Positions 32,208 to 41,597 are shown, counted from the stretch's first letter. The stretch: DNA of 64,000 bases from Clostridia bacterium (GCA_017625695.1 JAGAKI010000023.1:1-64000); one strand, 5' to 3'. The notes: generated by a model not told the origin, from the letters alone. Made by a program: numbers and translations.

Positions 32208-33569
32208 CTACGCTTTTTTGGGAAACTTCTTAGAAATTTCCCAAAGCATCAATGCCATATACATCAATACGGCAAACACCACAAGATTTTTTAATTCATT
32301 CATCAAAGAGGTGCCATAGATGCTTACTGCAATACATTGATTCATTTTATGGCTGGAACATTCTCGTCCTGCGGTTACTGCTTCTTTTTCAAATAATTTT
32401 AATGTATGATACACAGAATTTACCAGTTCATCTGCAGATTCTTGTATTTGACTACCGGAAGCATTTTCTCTGAGTTTTCCGATGACAAGGTTGTTATCCA
32501 TGATTTCTTTTTCATTGGATGCCACTCTGTCACTGTAACCGGTTGCCTGTACCGACAGTTCATCAATCCCTACTTTAGTACGTCCCATATAATATTTGCC
32601 GGATTCATCCCAGGTGGGAACCAGAACAATACGGGTCATTTCTTCGGCATAACGAGAAATTGCCTGGTTGCAAAGGTCAAAGGAAATCTGATTTTTCTGT
32701 CGGGCAAAATCGGTATTCTTGTTCTGATAAGAAAGTCGGTCCACATACCCCTGTTTATCTCTTACCACACCGTTTTGTAAAATAAGGGAACGCAAATTTT
32801 CGTTGATCTGTGTTTGCTGATACTGAAATACTTTCCCTGCAATAGAATTAAAGGTCGTATTGTTTGAGGTTACAAAACTGGGGTTTTTTTCTGCCATTCC
32901 GTACAGATAAGTCAAGATAGCAGTTGCTTCTTTGTTAAAATAAGATACCAGGTCCATATATTCCATTGTAGAAAAATCGGGAACTTCTTCTTTGGTATCC
33001 AGACGGAAATTATCGGTATATTTTTCGATGTAATATTCCTTATATGCTGCAGTAATCAGCTTAATCACATTTTCAGAATCCAAATGTGCAGTATGCTTGG
33101 AAGCGTGATATTCCACCGCAAATTCAGTGGAAATGTGATATTCCCATTCGTTCTCCACGCCACCTTGCACGCAAGGATACACCACCAGACAGTTTTGCAG
33201 TTCTTTCACACTGACATTTTCCAAAGCCCCTTTTTCGATAGCTTTTTTCACTACTTCATCACAAATAATTTCTGCAGAATTGTATCGGGTTCCATTGGAA
33301 TTCTGTGCCGTAGAAGCTTCAGAATAGTTCAGAGATACAATCGCATGAACCGACTGTTTCAGTTTAAAATGATTGAACACACCAAACACACCGGTTGTCA
33401 CAACACAGATAATAATAACCCACAAATTCAAATATTTTGCAGTTTTAAAAATCTGAACCATTTCTGCACGATTCACATTTTTCATACGGGAAATAATGAT
33501 AACCGCTGCCACAAAAAAGACGAGTGCCGCAAGAAGAATCAATAATTTTGCCATCATTGCCGTAAACAT
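32208..33569 (-). CDS. Wzz-like membrane protein, second co-polymerase
   Basis: 453 residues. Two N-terminal hydrophobic helices (LLILLAALVFFVAAVIIIS and LNLWVIIICVVTTGVFGVF), a long extracellular helical domain with HAIVSLNYSEASTAQNSNGTRYNSAEIICDEVVKKAIEKG like the start of Wzz domains, and a C-terminal helix (LVVFAVLMYMALMLWEI). The overall plan parallels the fusion protein encoded 22 bases downstream but without the GGDEF part, so the two may form a mixed complex. Conserved Cys pair near the C-terminal helix (ECSSHKMNQC). The family link is by layout, not by a strict motif. Confidence 0.65.
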   Translation of the reverse strand: MFTAMMAKLLILLAALVFFVAAVIIISRMKNVNRAEMVQIFKTAKYLNLWVIIICVVTTGVFGVFNHFKLKQSVHAIVSLNYSEASTAQNSNGTRYNSAEIICDEVVKKAIEKGALENVSVKELQNCLVVYPCVQGGVENEWEYHISTEFAVEYHASKHTAHLDSENVIKLITAAYKEYYIEKYTDNFRLDTKEEVPDFSTMEYMDLVSYFNKEATAILTYLYGMAEKNPSFVTSNNTTFNSIAGKVFQYQQTQINENLRSLILQNGVVRDKQGYVDRLSYQNKNTDFARQKNQISFDLCNQAISRYAEEMTRIVLVPTWDESGKYYMGRTKVGIDELSVQATGYSDRVASNEKEIMDNNLVIGKLRENASGSQIQESADELVNSVYHTLKLFEKEAVTAGRECSSHKMNQCIAVSIYGTSLMNELKNLVVFAVLMYMALMLWEISKKFPKKA

Positions 33570-33585
33570 ATGCTACACTCCTTTC

Positions 33586-34839
33586 TTAGAATTTGTTGAT
33601 ATCAATAATCACCAATTCCGGTTGATTGTTGATGCGGAAAATATTTTTGTTTTCCAATCCACCGCTGACAATCAGATGTCCGCCGGAAATGGGGTATCTT
33701 CCGTAAACGTATTTGTCCTTTCGTTCCGGGAACAAGCCCCCCTCATGGGTATACATTGGCCCTAACATCGGTACACGGATTGTTCCGCCGTGGGTATGTC
33801 CGCAAACCACCAAATCCCCCCAGAAATCTCTTTGAAACTCTTCCAAAATATGAGGTTCGTGAACTGCGGTAATTTTTAAATTAGAAGTATTGGTATCCAC
33901 ATAGCTTAAGAAGGTCTGATCGGCATAGTTCCAAAAAGAAGACGGATTGGAAGTCAATACGCCGAATACGTCGATTTCTGTGGTTCCCACAGTCAAAGTA
34001 TCAGTCTGATTTTTCAACACCTTCACACCGCCCTCTTCCAACGCTTTCGCAAAAGAATCTTCCAGTTCCAAAAGCTTGGTCCAGTCACGGTTTTCATCAG
34101 AAAAGCCGAATTTTGCATCCAACTCTTCTTTGGTCAACGGGAATCCGTAGATTTTTTCTACTTCATTATTGCCATAGATATAATAAGACGGTGCAATCCG
34201 GGAAAGATTGCTGCAAAGAGCTACTGTCTGCTCCTGTCGGTTTCTGTAAGAATCTAAAATATCGCCTGTGAGCAGGATAATATCCGGATTCAGTTTTTCC
34301 ACACGGGTTAAAAGTTTTTGGTTTTCTTTCCCGTAATTGATATTATGCAAATCGGAAATCTGAATCACACGGATGGGATTATCCGCTTTGATACTGCTGA
34401 CTGCATAAAAGGTCTCGCGGAAATTGCGGTTGCCGATGTAGTTCCCGGTTACTAAGGCAATCGCCAGAGCAATCCCCGCGAAAAATACGCTGATCACAAA
34501 CAGCTTTGCAATTTTCAGATGCTTTTGCACCTTGGGATTGGACCAGAACAAAGAGTGTTCTGTTCTCTTTTCAATCCGAAATTTTTCAGATTCTCCGGCG
34601 ACGGAACAAATCCCCGTCCAAATTAAATCTTTATCTTCTTTTTTCAGATTTTTTAACGGCTCGCTTCCGTAATAACCAACCACAATTTCGTTTTCATTTA
34701 TGGTTTCATATACAAAATGATCCACAAAAGTCTCGTAAACCTGAGGAGAAACAATTCCTTTTAATGTGGACTGAAGTTCTTTGGTCAGTTTTTTAGCACC
34801 CTCAGTTTGAAAAGAAGCGGTAACTTTTTCTTTCTCCAT
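33586..34839 (-). CDS. membrane-anchored metallophosphoesterase with N-terminal DnaA-domain-I-like region
   Basis: 417 residues. From about 150 on it is a calcineurin-like phosphoesterase: IQISDLHNINYG (D, H), ILLTGDILD (GD), YYIYGNNE (GNNE), VHEPH and CGHTHGGTIRVP. A transmembrane helix lies just before (IAKLFVISVFFAGIALAIALVTG), placing the enzyme outside, like YaeI/YkuE-type enzymes. The first 100 residues (LQSTLKGIVSPQVYETFVDHF ... ENEIVVGYYG ... DLIWTGI) are soluble and recall DnaA domain I, an unusual partner. Substrate may be a phospholipid or lipid-linked sugar phosphate; inference from context only. Confidence 0.78.
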   Translation of the reverse strand: MEKEKVTASFQTEGAKKLTKELQSTLKGIVSPQVYETFVDHFVYETINENEIVVGYYGSEPLKNLKKEDKDLIWTGICSVAGESEKFRIEKRTEHSLFWSNPKVQKHLKIAKLFVISVFFAGIALAIALVTGNYIGNRNFRETFYAVSSIKADNPIRVIQISDLHNINYGKENQKLLTRVEKLNPDIILLTGDILDSYRNRQEQTVALCSNLSRIAPSYYIYGNNEVEKIYGFPLTKEELDAKFGFSDENRDWTKLLELEDSFAKALEEGGVKVLKNQTDTLTVGTTEIDVFGVLTSNPSSFWNYADQTFLSYVDTNTSNLKITAVHEPHILEEFQRDFWGDLVVCGHTHGGTIRVPMLGPMYTHEGGLFPERKDKYVYGRYPISGGHLIVSGGLENKNIFRINNQPELVIIDINKF

Positions 34840-34846
34840 ATGAATT

Positions 34847-35977
34847 CTACCTTTCCTTACTGTTGTGATATAGGTTGCAGGTTTTTACTGCTACGTCCTG
34901 CCAGTTGTATTTGGACAGGATAAACTCAGAAACGCCAATACGGGATTTTATAACCGCATCGGGATGATTGCAAAGCTCCTGCAATTTTTCTGTCAGGTCG
35001 TCAACATTACTCTTCTTAAAATATATTGCCCGATCTTCCGCAACCGAACTGTTTTCCGGAATGTCGGAACAAAGCACTGTGTTTCCGTAGGAAAGTGCTT
35101 CCAAAAGGCTCAAAGACATCCCTTCAATATCCGAAGGGAGCACAGTAACATAAGAATTGGAATACATTTCTTTTAACGTATCTGCAGAAATGAAACCGGT
35201 AAAAATAATATTAGGATTCTCTTTTGCCTTTTCCCGAAGCATTGCCACATAATCATCGGTATCGCTGGTATCCCCTGCAATCACCAGTTTTTTATCGGTG
35301 GAAATACGATTGTAGGCATCAATCAGATAATGAACTCCTTTTTCTGCAGTCAGTCGGGAAATCATACAGATATAGCCGTCTTTTTCCAGACCATACTGTT
35401 TTTGAATCAAGTCAACCTCTTTTAATTGAGGCTTTTCGATACCGTTATGAATAATAGTGGTTTCCCGCTGATAGGTTTCTTTGAAATAGTCATAGGCTGC
35501 CTGGCTGAGAACAATCACCTCATCGGCATATTTTGCCAACATTTTTTCTCCGAACTTAATATATTTTGAAGCAAAGCCTTTGCCCCATTTTTCCCGTTGC
35601 CAGTCCAGTCCGTGAACCGTTGCCACACACTTTTTCCCAAACAGCTTGGGAATCCACAATGCCGCACAGGGACCTTCTGCATGAAAATGCACTACATCAT
35701 AAGGCCCAAAAGCCGCTGCAATGGCTCCGGTAAAAGAAGCAAGCATCGCCGAAATCCCACGTTTTTTCAGTGTCCACGCAGTTTTTAGTTTCACGCCCTG
35801 ATACATATTGTTTTCTGTGGTCCCCACATATTCGTTTTCCACACAATCGGAGGAACGGTTATAGCAGGTAACCTCCATCCCCTGCTGTACCAGCAAAGGA
35901 CAAAGTGCTGTCAAGACTGTTTCAATCCCGCCGCGTCTGGAAGGAATGACCTTATGACCTATCATTGCAATTTTCAT
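34847..35977 (-). CDS. GT4 family glycosyltransferase
   Basis: 376 residues from the ATG at 35977 (AAGGTGG upstream); the frame extends nine codons further but without a ribosome binding site. MKIAMIGHKVIPSRRGGIETVLTALCPLL with the GGIE loop, VHFHAEGPCAALWIPKLFGKKCVATVHGLDWQREKWG, ICMISRLTAEKGVHYLIDAY and the EX7E segment VLPSDIEGMSLSLLEALSYGNTVLCSDIPEN. This group includes rhamnosyl- and glucosyltransferases that act early on undecaprenyl-linked sugar. It lies next to the initiating enzyme. Confidence 0.9.
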   Translation of the reverse strand: MKIAMIGHKVIPSRRGGIETVLTALCPLLVQQGMEVTCYNRSSDCVENEYVGTTENNMYQGVKLKTAWTLKKRGISAMLASFTGAIAAAFGPYDVVHFHAEGPCAALWIPKLFGKKCVATVHGLDWQREKWGKGFASKYIKFGEKMLAKYADEVIVLSQAAYDYFKETYQRETTIIHNGIEKPQLKEVDLIQKQYGLEKDGYICMISRLTAEKGVHYLIDAYNRISTDKKLVIAGDTSDTDDYVAMLREKAKENPNIIFTGFISADTLKEMYSNSYVTVLPSDIEGMSLSLLEALSYGNTVLCSDIPENSSVAEDRAIYFKKSNVDDLTEKLQELCNHPDAVIKSRIGVSEFILSKYNWQDVAVKTCNLYHNSKER

Positions 35978-36000
35978 ATTTTTTTCCACCTTAACATTTA

Positions 36001-36681
36001 TCATCTGCCTGTTGCAGTCAACATTACAATGGGAGTTTTGAGCATAATTTTGATATCGTTAAAGAACGTTCTTGTCTGAATATATTCAATATCCATTTCT
36101 ACCCATTCCTCAAAAGGAACATCGTTTCTGTTCTCGTGAATCTGCCAAGTACAAGTGATCCCCGGAGTAACCAACAGACGAAGTTTCTGATAGTCGGTAT
36201 AATATTCTACTTCTCCCGGAAGCGGCGGTCTGGGTCCCACCAGAGTCATATCCCCTTTGAATACATTAAAAAACTGCATCAGTTCGTCTAAAGAAAGTTT
36301 TCGTAAATATTTACCTACACGGGTAATACGGGGGTCATTTTTGATTTTGAATACAGGACCGTCCATTTCGTTCTGACTTTTCAACTGTTCCAAAAGCTGG
36401 TCAGCATTGGCACGCATAGTACGGAATTTATACATATAAAATTCCTTCCCGTGACGCCCCACACGGATTTGCTTATAGAAAGGTCCCGCACTGGGGTCAT
36501 CTATGACAATAATGATGGCAATAACTACCATCAACGGAAGGAAGAATAACAAAATCAAAGTTGCAAAAAAGATATCAAACAACCGTTTTTTCTTCCAGTA
36601 TCCTGCGTAAGATTTTTCAATGATGGCTTCCAGCTTCTGCCGAGTTTTTTCATCCACTTTTTCCTTTTCAATATAAGGCAT
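36001..36681 (-). CDS. undecaprenyl-phosphate sugar phosphotransferase (EPS-initiating enzyme)
   Basis: 226 residues from the ATG at 36681; a GTG three codons earlier is possible. One membrane helix (LFDIFFATLILLFFLPLMVVIAIIIV), FYKQIRVGRHGKEFYMYKFRTMRANAD, the catalytic Asp-Glu in LRKLSLDELMQFFNVFKGDMTLVGPRPPLPGEVEYY, and TPGITCTWQIHENRN. This is the small, catalytic-domain-only kind of the bacterial sugar transferase family (PglC/WecA-independent type). It loads the first sugar phosphate on undecaprenyl phosphate, starting each EPS repeat unit. Confidence 0.93.
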   Translation of the reverse strand: MPYIEKEKVDEKTRQKLEAIIEKSYAGYWKKKRLFDIFFATLILLFFLPLMVVIAIIIVIDDPSAGPFYKQIRVGRHGKEFYMYKFRTMRANADQLLEQLKSQNEMDGPVFKIKNDPRITRVGKYLRKLSLDELMQFFNVFKGDMTLVGPRPPLPGEVEYYTDYQKLRLLVTPGITCTWQIHENRNDVPFEEWVEMDIEYIQTRTFFNDIKIMLKTPIVMLTATGR

Positions 36682-36696
36682 TTTAAACACTTCTTT

Positions 36697-37554
36697 CTAT
36701 GTATTTTTCAGGTTCTTTACGGTTTGATATTCCACTTGTCTGCCGGGAGACAAATAAAAATCCAAAAAGGAAAGGGTTCCTTTGAGATTCTCTGCTGTTT
36801 TGGCATCTACCCCTCCGGGATGGAAAAGTACCTCGATATTCCTTCCGGTTTTTTTCGCCAGACGGATGTAATGAGGCAATACTTTTTGTACCCGTTTTTC
36901 ATCCATCTTGCCGGAAAAGAGAATCCCCATAAAGTAGGCAGTGGGAATGTTATATTGATAAAATTCTTTTTTATTTTTCTGCCATAAAATTTTTAGCAAC
37001 CATTGCTTTACAAGATTGATGGGCGAATAAGTCAAATAAATTGACGGGGTCATCAGATACGCTCTGACAGGTTCCGCGGGAATCCGAAGATAAGAAATTT
37101 TCAAATCTTCTTCCCGGATGATTCGCATCAGCACCCGAAAGACCAATGGTATCATATGCGTATGCTGATGACTGTCCAGTACAATCGCTGTTTCCTGCGG
37201 GAACTTCTGTTGCCAGAAAAGAATCTGTGCTTTCAGTTCCCGATAGAGTTCTCCCTCCAGTTTCGTTTTCTGCATAAGGGAACACTGTAACAGTCCGAGA
37301 AAGGTATGCCGGAATTTCCCGTTAGTATGTGCCAGTAACGGAATATCCTTTGGGTCGGATAAGGCGTTTCCTTCCACTAAATTCAGATGCAATCCAAACG
37401 AAACATTGGGATATTTTTCAAACTGAGCAGAAGAAACAGTATCAAAATTGGGAAAGCAACTGATTTTATTTAAGCATCCCTGTTCCACACATTCTGAAAT
37501 TTTTTGGGAAACTTCAGAACATAATCCATAATCGTCGGCACAGTAATATATCAT
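36697..37554 (-). CDS. ChbG/YdjC-family carbohydrate deacetylase
   Basis: 285 residues. CADDYGLCSEVSQ (metal-binding DD), FGLHLNLVEG and LDSHQHTHMIPLVFRVLM are the three signatures of the YdjC/ChbG family, and the C-terminal LFHPGG is also typical. These enzymes remove N-acetyl groups from acetylated sugars. In this setting it could deacetylate a sugar of the polymer or its lipid-linked precursor. The start overlaps the stop of the preceding gene (ATGA). Confidence 0.85.
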   Translation of the reverse strand: MIYYCADDYGLCSEVSQKISECVEQGCLNKISCFPNFDTVSSAQFEKYPNVSFGLHLNLVEGNALSDPKDIPLLAHTNGKFRHTFLGLLQCSLMQKTKLEGELYRELKAQILFWQQKFPQETAIVLDSHQHTHMIPLVFRVLMRIIREEDLKISYLRIPAEPVRAYLMTPSIYLTYSPINLVKQWLLKILWQKNKKEFYQYNIPTAYFMGILFSGKMDEKRVQKVLPHYIRLAKKTGRNIEVLFHPGGVDAKTAENLKGTLSFLDFYLSPGRQVEYQTVKNLKNT

Positions 37555-39101
37555 TTTTGTGCCTCCTCACTTAATTTCACCACGATGATATCCTCCACCA
37601 CCCGGACGCTGTCACGATGTGGCCAAGAATTCATAGAAGTGACTTCTTGCTTTTGGAGAAAAGCTTGTTTTTCTTCTCCGGAAAGGAACACATAATTCTT
37701 TCCGCAATAATCGTTGATGGCACTGCACAACACACTTTGCCCCACTGTTTCGTCATCGGCACGGAGAATATATCCGTCGGTAATTCCCGTCATATCAGGC
37801 GGGAAGTTTACGCTGTAGTCCTGACTGTTATCCAAAGCACCAACCACTAAAATCCGACTGCAACCTTCGGCATCCGGCGTTTGTTCGATTCTGTCAGAAA
37901 GACGAATCAAGGTTCCATAAGAAGTTTCATAAGCCATTTGTGCTTTATGATAGCTTACATTGGCAAGTACCGTCTGATTGGCAATGAGAACCAACGCTGT
38001 CAACAGTACCATCCAGCATTTCCCAACCCAAAAAACAGGTTTGGTTTCCTCTCCGCGTTCATACAACAGCAAAAAAAACAGATAAAACACCACATATCCC
38101 ATCAGCATCAGATTGTGATAGTCAATCGTGGCATTCAAAAACGCAAGGATTCCTCCGCCCAATATCAGAAAAACACCAAGACAAATCAACAACAGAAGTT
38201 TTCCGGGCGAAGTATAAATTTTATTTTTGATGATGTATCTGAGATAGAAAACTGCCATCAGGGCAAAAATCAGAACATTCCATACACAAAACAGACTGAT
38301 TCCGTCGGAAAAATCAAAAAAGTATGTAACGAAGGTTTCTTTTATCGTATACAAAGAACCCAAAATATCCAATCCCGCCAAAGAGCCGGCTGAGTTCATA
38401 CCTTGATATTCCAACAGCTTGGTATGAGTCAACGTGAGAATCCCCGTCAGGATTCCGTAATACAATACCATTCCCGACACACCGCATATCAACATTCCAA
38501 GACCGGACTTCACAGTTTTGAAAACCTCTTTGTTTCCGAACACCAATCCGTCTGTCAGATGCAATAAAAGAAGCAGTATTGTTACGGTCAGATACGCCTG
38601 ATATATCCCAGCAGATAAAGTAATACAAACAATTCCCAAAATCCAATTTGGCTTTTCTTTTGTCATATAATATGCCGACAGACAGGACAGAAAAAAAGCA
38701 ATGCTGTAGCCGTCTGCCACATAAGTATACATCATAACGGAAACCACTGTGGGGAACGAAACCACACAGGAACCGATGAGCCCTGCGGTTATATTCTTTC
38801 TGATGTCAAACATCTTACAAATTACCACCGCACCGAGGGAATGAAACAGAATCGCTAACATTCCGTTGACAAACGGCAAATCAAAAAACGACGAAAAAGA
38901 ACAAACCACCGGAAGAAACCATCTTCCCAAAGCTGTCATATTCTGACTGTCATAACGGAACACCAGAGAATCCCAGTTGGGAATCCAGTTGGTAATTTTA
39001 TAAAAATGTGCCAGAAGTCCCACCACAATGGCTGTGATAAAGCAGGTCTTCTGTGCAGGTGAAATTTTTTGTTTAATTGATTGAAACAAAGTTTCAGGCA
39101 A
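37551..39101 (-). CDS. GtrII-like membrane glucosyltransferase
   Basis: About 516 residues. I prefer the TTG at 39101 (GGAG eight bases upstream) over the ATG at 39119, which has no site. Roughly 11 membrane helices. The first extracellular loop reads NWIPNWDSLVFRYDSQNMTALGRWFLP, the hallmark WDS...GRW of the GtrII (Glucos_trans_II) family. The C-terminal 110 residues form an extracellular domain with NSQDYSVNFPPDMTGITDGY. It transfers a sugar from the polyprenyl phosphate donor made by the GtrB-like enzyme to the growing polymer. Confidence 0.82.
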   Translation of the reverse strand: MPETLFQSIKQKISPAQKTCFITAIVVGLLAHFYKITNWIPNWDSLVFRYDSQNMTALGRWFLPVVCSFSSFFDLPFVNGMLAILFHSLGAVVICKMFDIRKNITAGLIGSCVVSFPTVVSVMMYTYVADGYSIAFFLSCLSAYYMTKEKPNWILGIVCITLSAGIYQAYLTVTILLLLLHLTDGLVFGNKEVFKTVKSGLGMLICGVSGMVLYYGILTGILTLTHTKLLEYQGMNSAGSLAGLDILGSLYTIKETFVTYFFDFSDGISLFCVWNVLIFALMAVFYLRYIIKNKIYTSPGKLLLLICLGVFLILGGGILAFLNATIDYHNLMLMGYVVFYLFFLLLYERGEETKPVFWVGKCWMVLLTALVLIANQTVLANVSYHKAQMAYETSYGTLIRLSDRIEQTPDAEGCSRILVVGALDNSQDYSVNFPPDMTGITDGYILRADDETVGQSVLCSAINDYCGKNYVFLSGEEKQAFLQKQEVTSMNSWPHRDSVRVVEDIIVVKLSEEAQK

Positions 39102-39103
39102 CG

Positions 39104-39838
39104 CTACCACTCCAACCATTTGAATTTATGCAAAAACTTACCATACAGCTTATCATACAGCTTAACACCAAGCACTCGTTTGAAAAGCAACGTGCGTTTG
39201 GCTGTGTTAGACGTCCATGATGCACAGTAGTGATGAATTGAAACTGTCTGTTTGGTCAATTGCTTTTTCCCTGTATAATAATCAATAGGACAAAGATAAT
39301 CCGACGGCAAAAACTGAAGATTCATAAAGATCTGATATCTGCCGTCCGGCACCAAACCCAGCTCTTTCATCGTTTGGGTATTGCGGTCAGGACAGGGAGT
39401 TAAATCATAGTTTCCGTCTTCCAGCCGAAACCCAATCTCATCATAATCTTTTAACAACGCTTCGATTAACGGATTCCCCGCTTCACAGGCAAACCCCAGT
39501 CCGGTAGAAACCAAACCACTTTGCTCGTAGCCTAAATAGCCTTGTTTCGCAATCAGAGAATCCAACGGTCGCAACAGCTCCACGTCAGTATCCAGATAAA
39601 TACCGCCCTGTTCATATAACACTTTCAGGCGGACATAGTCGCTGACAAATGCCCATTTCTTTGCATCGTACGCTTCTTTTGCATAGCGGTTTTCACCGAC
39701 ATCGAAATTATCTTCATTCCAGCAGACAATCTGATAATCGGGACAATATTTTCGCCAGCTTTTGATACATTTTTCTGCCAGTTTTGGAAGTTCTCCTTTT
39801 CCAAACCAGCAATAGTGAATCACTTTGGGGATGCTCAT
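39104..39838 (-). CDS. GT32-type capsular glycosyltransferase
   Basis: 244 residues. IPKVIHYCWFGKGELPKLAEKCIKSWRKYCPDYQIVCWNEDNFDV and AFVSDYVRLKVLYEQGGIYLDTDVELLRPLD, with the DTD metal site, define the Gly_transf_sug (DXD) family. Enzymes of this type add galactose, mannose or similar to EPS and capsule units. The start overlaps the flippase stop (ATGA). Confidence 0.9.
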   Translation of the reverse strand: MSIPKVIHYCWFGKGELPKLAEKCIKSWRKYCPDYQIVCWNEDNFDVGENRYAKEAYDAKKWAFVSDYVRLKVLYEQGGIYLDTDVELLRPLDSLIAKQGYLGYEQSGLVSTGLGFACEAGNPLIEALLKDYDEIGFRLEDGNYDLTPCPDRNTQTMKELGLVPDGRYQIFMNLQFLPSDYLCPIDYYTGKKQLTKQTVSIHHYCASWTSNTAKRTLLFKRVLGVKLYDKLYGKFLHKFKWLEW

Positions 39839-41340
39839 ACCCTTTGCTTCCTTCCTAATAACTCGAACAATGTTTGAAACGAATTTCTCTGAAACAGGAA
39901 ATTCACAACAAGATACAAAGCCACAATCCAGATGGAATGAAGAATTCCATTCAACAGCAACCTCCCGAAAGAAACACCGGAAAAACTGTCTACAAAGAAA
40001 ATTATCATTACAACACCAAAAACAGCACCGTTAACGAGCCAGCATTTGTAAGTTTTCATAACACTTCTGCCCAGAATCTTCCGGTTAGAATAATCAATCA
40101 TCACAATACTGCGATACACAAGGGCGGCAATGGTACCCAAAATGGCACCGCAAATGCCCCAGAAATAAATAGCAACAACAGAAGTTACAATGTTAATCAC
40201 CATTTCCCAGATGGCTTGAGAACGGGTATCAGAAAATCTGCCTGCATATTCCAACACATTGTTGACCGGAATCTTTCCGTTTGACAAAAGATTCATCAGA
40301 ACAAACAGGAATACCAAAGTCACATTGGTATAGTTGGTATCGGTAATGCCACTGGTATAAATTTGAATCAAGGGCAACAGAAAGACTGCCATCAGCGTGT
40401 AGATGATAAAGGTTCCCATAATATATAAGGATTCATACATTTCGTAAATCTTGTCAAACCGCTGACGGTCTGCGTGGAACATCTGCCCCATCGCAAACTG
40501 AAGACCGGAAATCAGATTAGCAATAAAGTTTTGTATTTGCGAGAAAAAGATATGATAGATGGTGTAAACACTTACCACCTTAAAATCACATAACACGGAA
40601 AGCAGAATAACATCGGTATTATTAAATACCATCCCGGAAAGCTGATGCACCAAAACAGAATTCTTTTGAGAAATGGCAGCAACATCCGGCTCGGCATTCA
40701 AATCAAGCCATTTGTATCTTCGTTTGGCATAAGCATATAAATATGCAAGTTGTGTCATTGAAATTGCACAGTATACCAACTGAATGAGAATTAAGCTATC
40801 GGTAAATACCAGCACCAATACTTTCCCTAAATTTGCTACAAGCTGCACCACAATGTCCGAATTGTTGATGACATATTTTCTGCCATCCACTTCCATTAAG
40901 ATGCGATATTTTGCCTGTACAAAATAGCTGAACAATGCCGGCAGTGCCGTTAAAATTACAATCCAGAATACAACGTGACTGTTCATTCCCGTTGGAACTA
41001 CATAAGCGTACACCACAGCCAATAACAGGATAATACAAAGATATACAATCCCGGTTTTCCGATAATAGATATGGGTTGCCGAAAGCACCCGACTGGCTCC
41101 TGCCTGATCATTTTCTCCGATCCGTTTGTAGAGTGCCTGAGTAGTAGCAAGCCCTACCCCCGCTTCCAGCAGAAACAAATACATAAAAATCTGTTTGATG
41201 GTAGAGAGGACACCGTTAACCGCTGAACCGAAATTTTCCAAATATAATCTTGGCAAAAGAAAGCTCAATCCAATGAGAACCACCTGATAGATTAAAGACG
41301 AAACAATATTATACTTGATTCTGGAATCTTTGTGCTTCAC
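39835..41340 (-). CDS. Wzx-type lipid-linked oligosaccharide flippase
   Basis: 501 residues. The GTG at 41340 follows GGGAGG at good spacing and is preferred over a TTG seven codons earlier. Twelve to fourteen hydrophobic segments of the MOP/MATE-like polysaccharide transporter family: IKYNIVSSLIYQVVLIGLSFLLPRLYLENFG, SAVNGVLSTIKQIFMYLFLLEAGVGLATTQALYK, then later FGMVFNNTDVILLSVL-like helices. It moves completed lipid-linked repeat units to the outside. First gene of the 16-gene EPS operon, about 195 bases after the promoter. Confidence 0.88.
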   Translation of the reverse strand: MKHKDSRIKYNIVSSLIYQVVLIGLSFLLPRLYLENFGSAVNGVLSTIKQIFMYLFLLEAGVGLATTQALYKRIGENDQAGASRVLSATHIYYRKTGIVYLCIILLLAVVYAYVVPTGMNSHVVFWIVILTALPALFSYFVQAKYRILMEVDGRKYVINNSDIVVQLVANLGKVLVLVFTDSLILIQLVYCAISMTQLAYLYAYAKRRYKWLDLNAEPDVAAISQKNSVLVHQLSGMVFNNTDVILLSVLCDFKVVSVYTIYHIFFSQIQNFIANLISGLQFAMGQMFHADRQRFDKIYEMYESLYIMGTFIIYTLMAVFLLPLIQIYTSGITDTNYTNVTLVFLFVLMNLLSNGKIPVNNVLEYAGRFSDTRSQAIWEMVINIVTSVVAIYFWGICGAILGTIAALVYRSIVMIDYSNRKILGRSVMKTYKCWLVNGAVFGVVMIIFFVDSFSGVSFGRLLLNGILHSIWIVALYLVVNFLFQRNSFQTLFELLGRKQRV

Positions 41341-41383
41341 TTTGCCGCCTCCCTGATTCAATCCGTTTTTCTCTTATCAGTAA

Positions 41384-41433
41384 CAGAAAAAGACCACAAC
41401 CTCCCGACTGTTTTTGTCGATTTTTTGTTGCGG
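41384..41433 (-). terminator. leader terminator of the EPS operon (expression platform)
   Basis: On the minus strand CCGCAAC (41427-41433) pairs with GTTGTGG (41394-41400). An inner CGAC/GTCG helix (41416-41419 with 41405-41408) lies within the loop, and TCTTTTTCTG follows. The CCGC part is also the 3' side of the closing stem of the upstream aptamer-like fold, so the two structures exclude each other. Confidence 0.65.
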
Positions 41434-41506
41434 CCAGTCTGTCATAGCCTATCGCCTCAGACACCAAGCTTTTTGATCTGATAGATTCATCAGATTTTGA
41501 TACCGC
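41430..41506 (-). promoter_or_regulatory. candidate divergent c-di-GMP-I (GEMM-like) riboswitch ahead of the EPS operon
   Basis: The 240-base leader between promoter and flippase gene contains: a closing stem GCGGT/GCCGC (41502-41506 with 41430-41434), a 7-bp hairpin ATCTGAT/ATCAGAT (41489-41495 with 41476-41482, loop GAATCT), then AAAGCTTGGTGTCTGAGG, and CTATGACAG near 41441-41449. These last elements line up with the AAAGC...GGTCTAAGG...CTATGATAG core of c-di-GMP-I riboswitches. Differences: no GNRA loop on the first hairpin, and A where the ligand-contacting C is expected. If ligand binding holds the closing stem, the terminator cannot form, which would make it an ON switch. It is a family-level guess from pattern. 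Confidence 0.5.
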
Positions 41507-41531
41507 TTGCGATTCGCATTGCGACGTGCTT

Positions 41532-41560
41532 ATTATATCACCATTTTAGCCTTTTGTCAA
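41532..41560 (-). promoter_or_regulatory. promoter of the EPS operon
   Basis: TTGACA (41555-41560), 17-base spacer, TATAAT (41532-41537) on the minus strand: full consensus. It drives a transcript of about 19 kb with gaps between genes of 35 bases or less. Confidence 0.92.
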
Positions 41561-41597
41561 GAAAACAACAATCTTTTCCCGCACAATTTCTGCTGAT

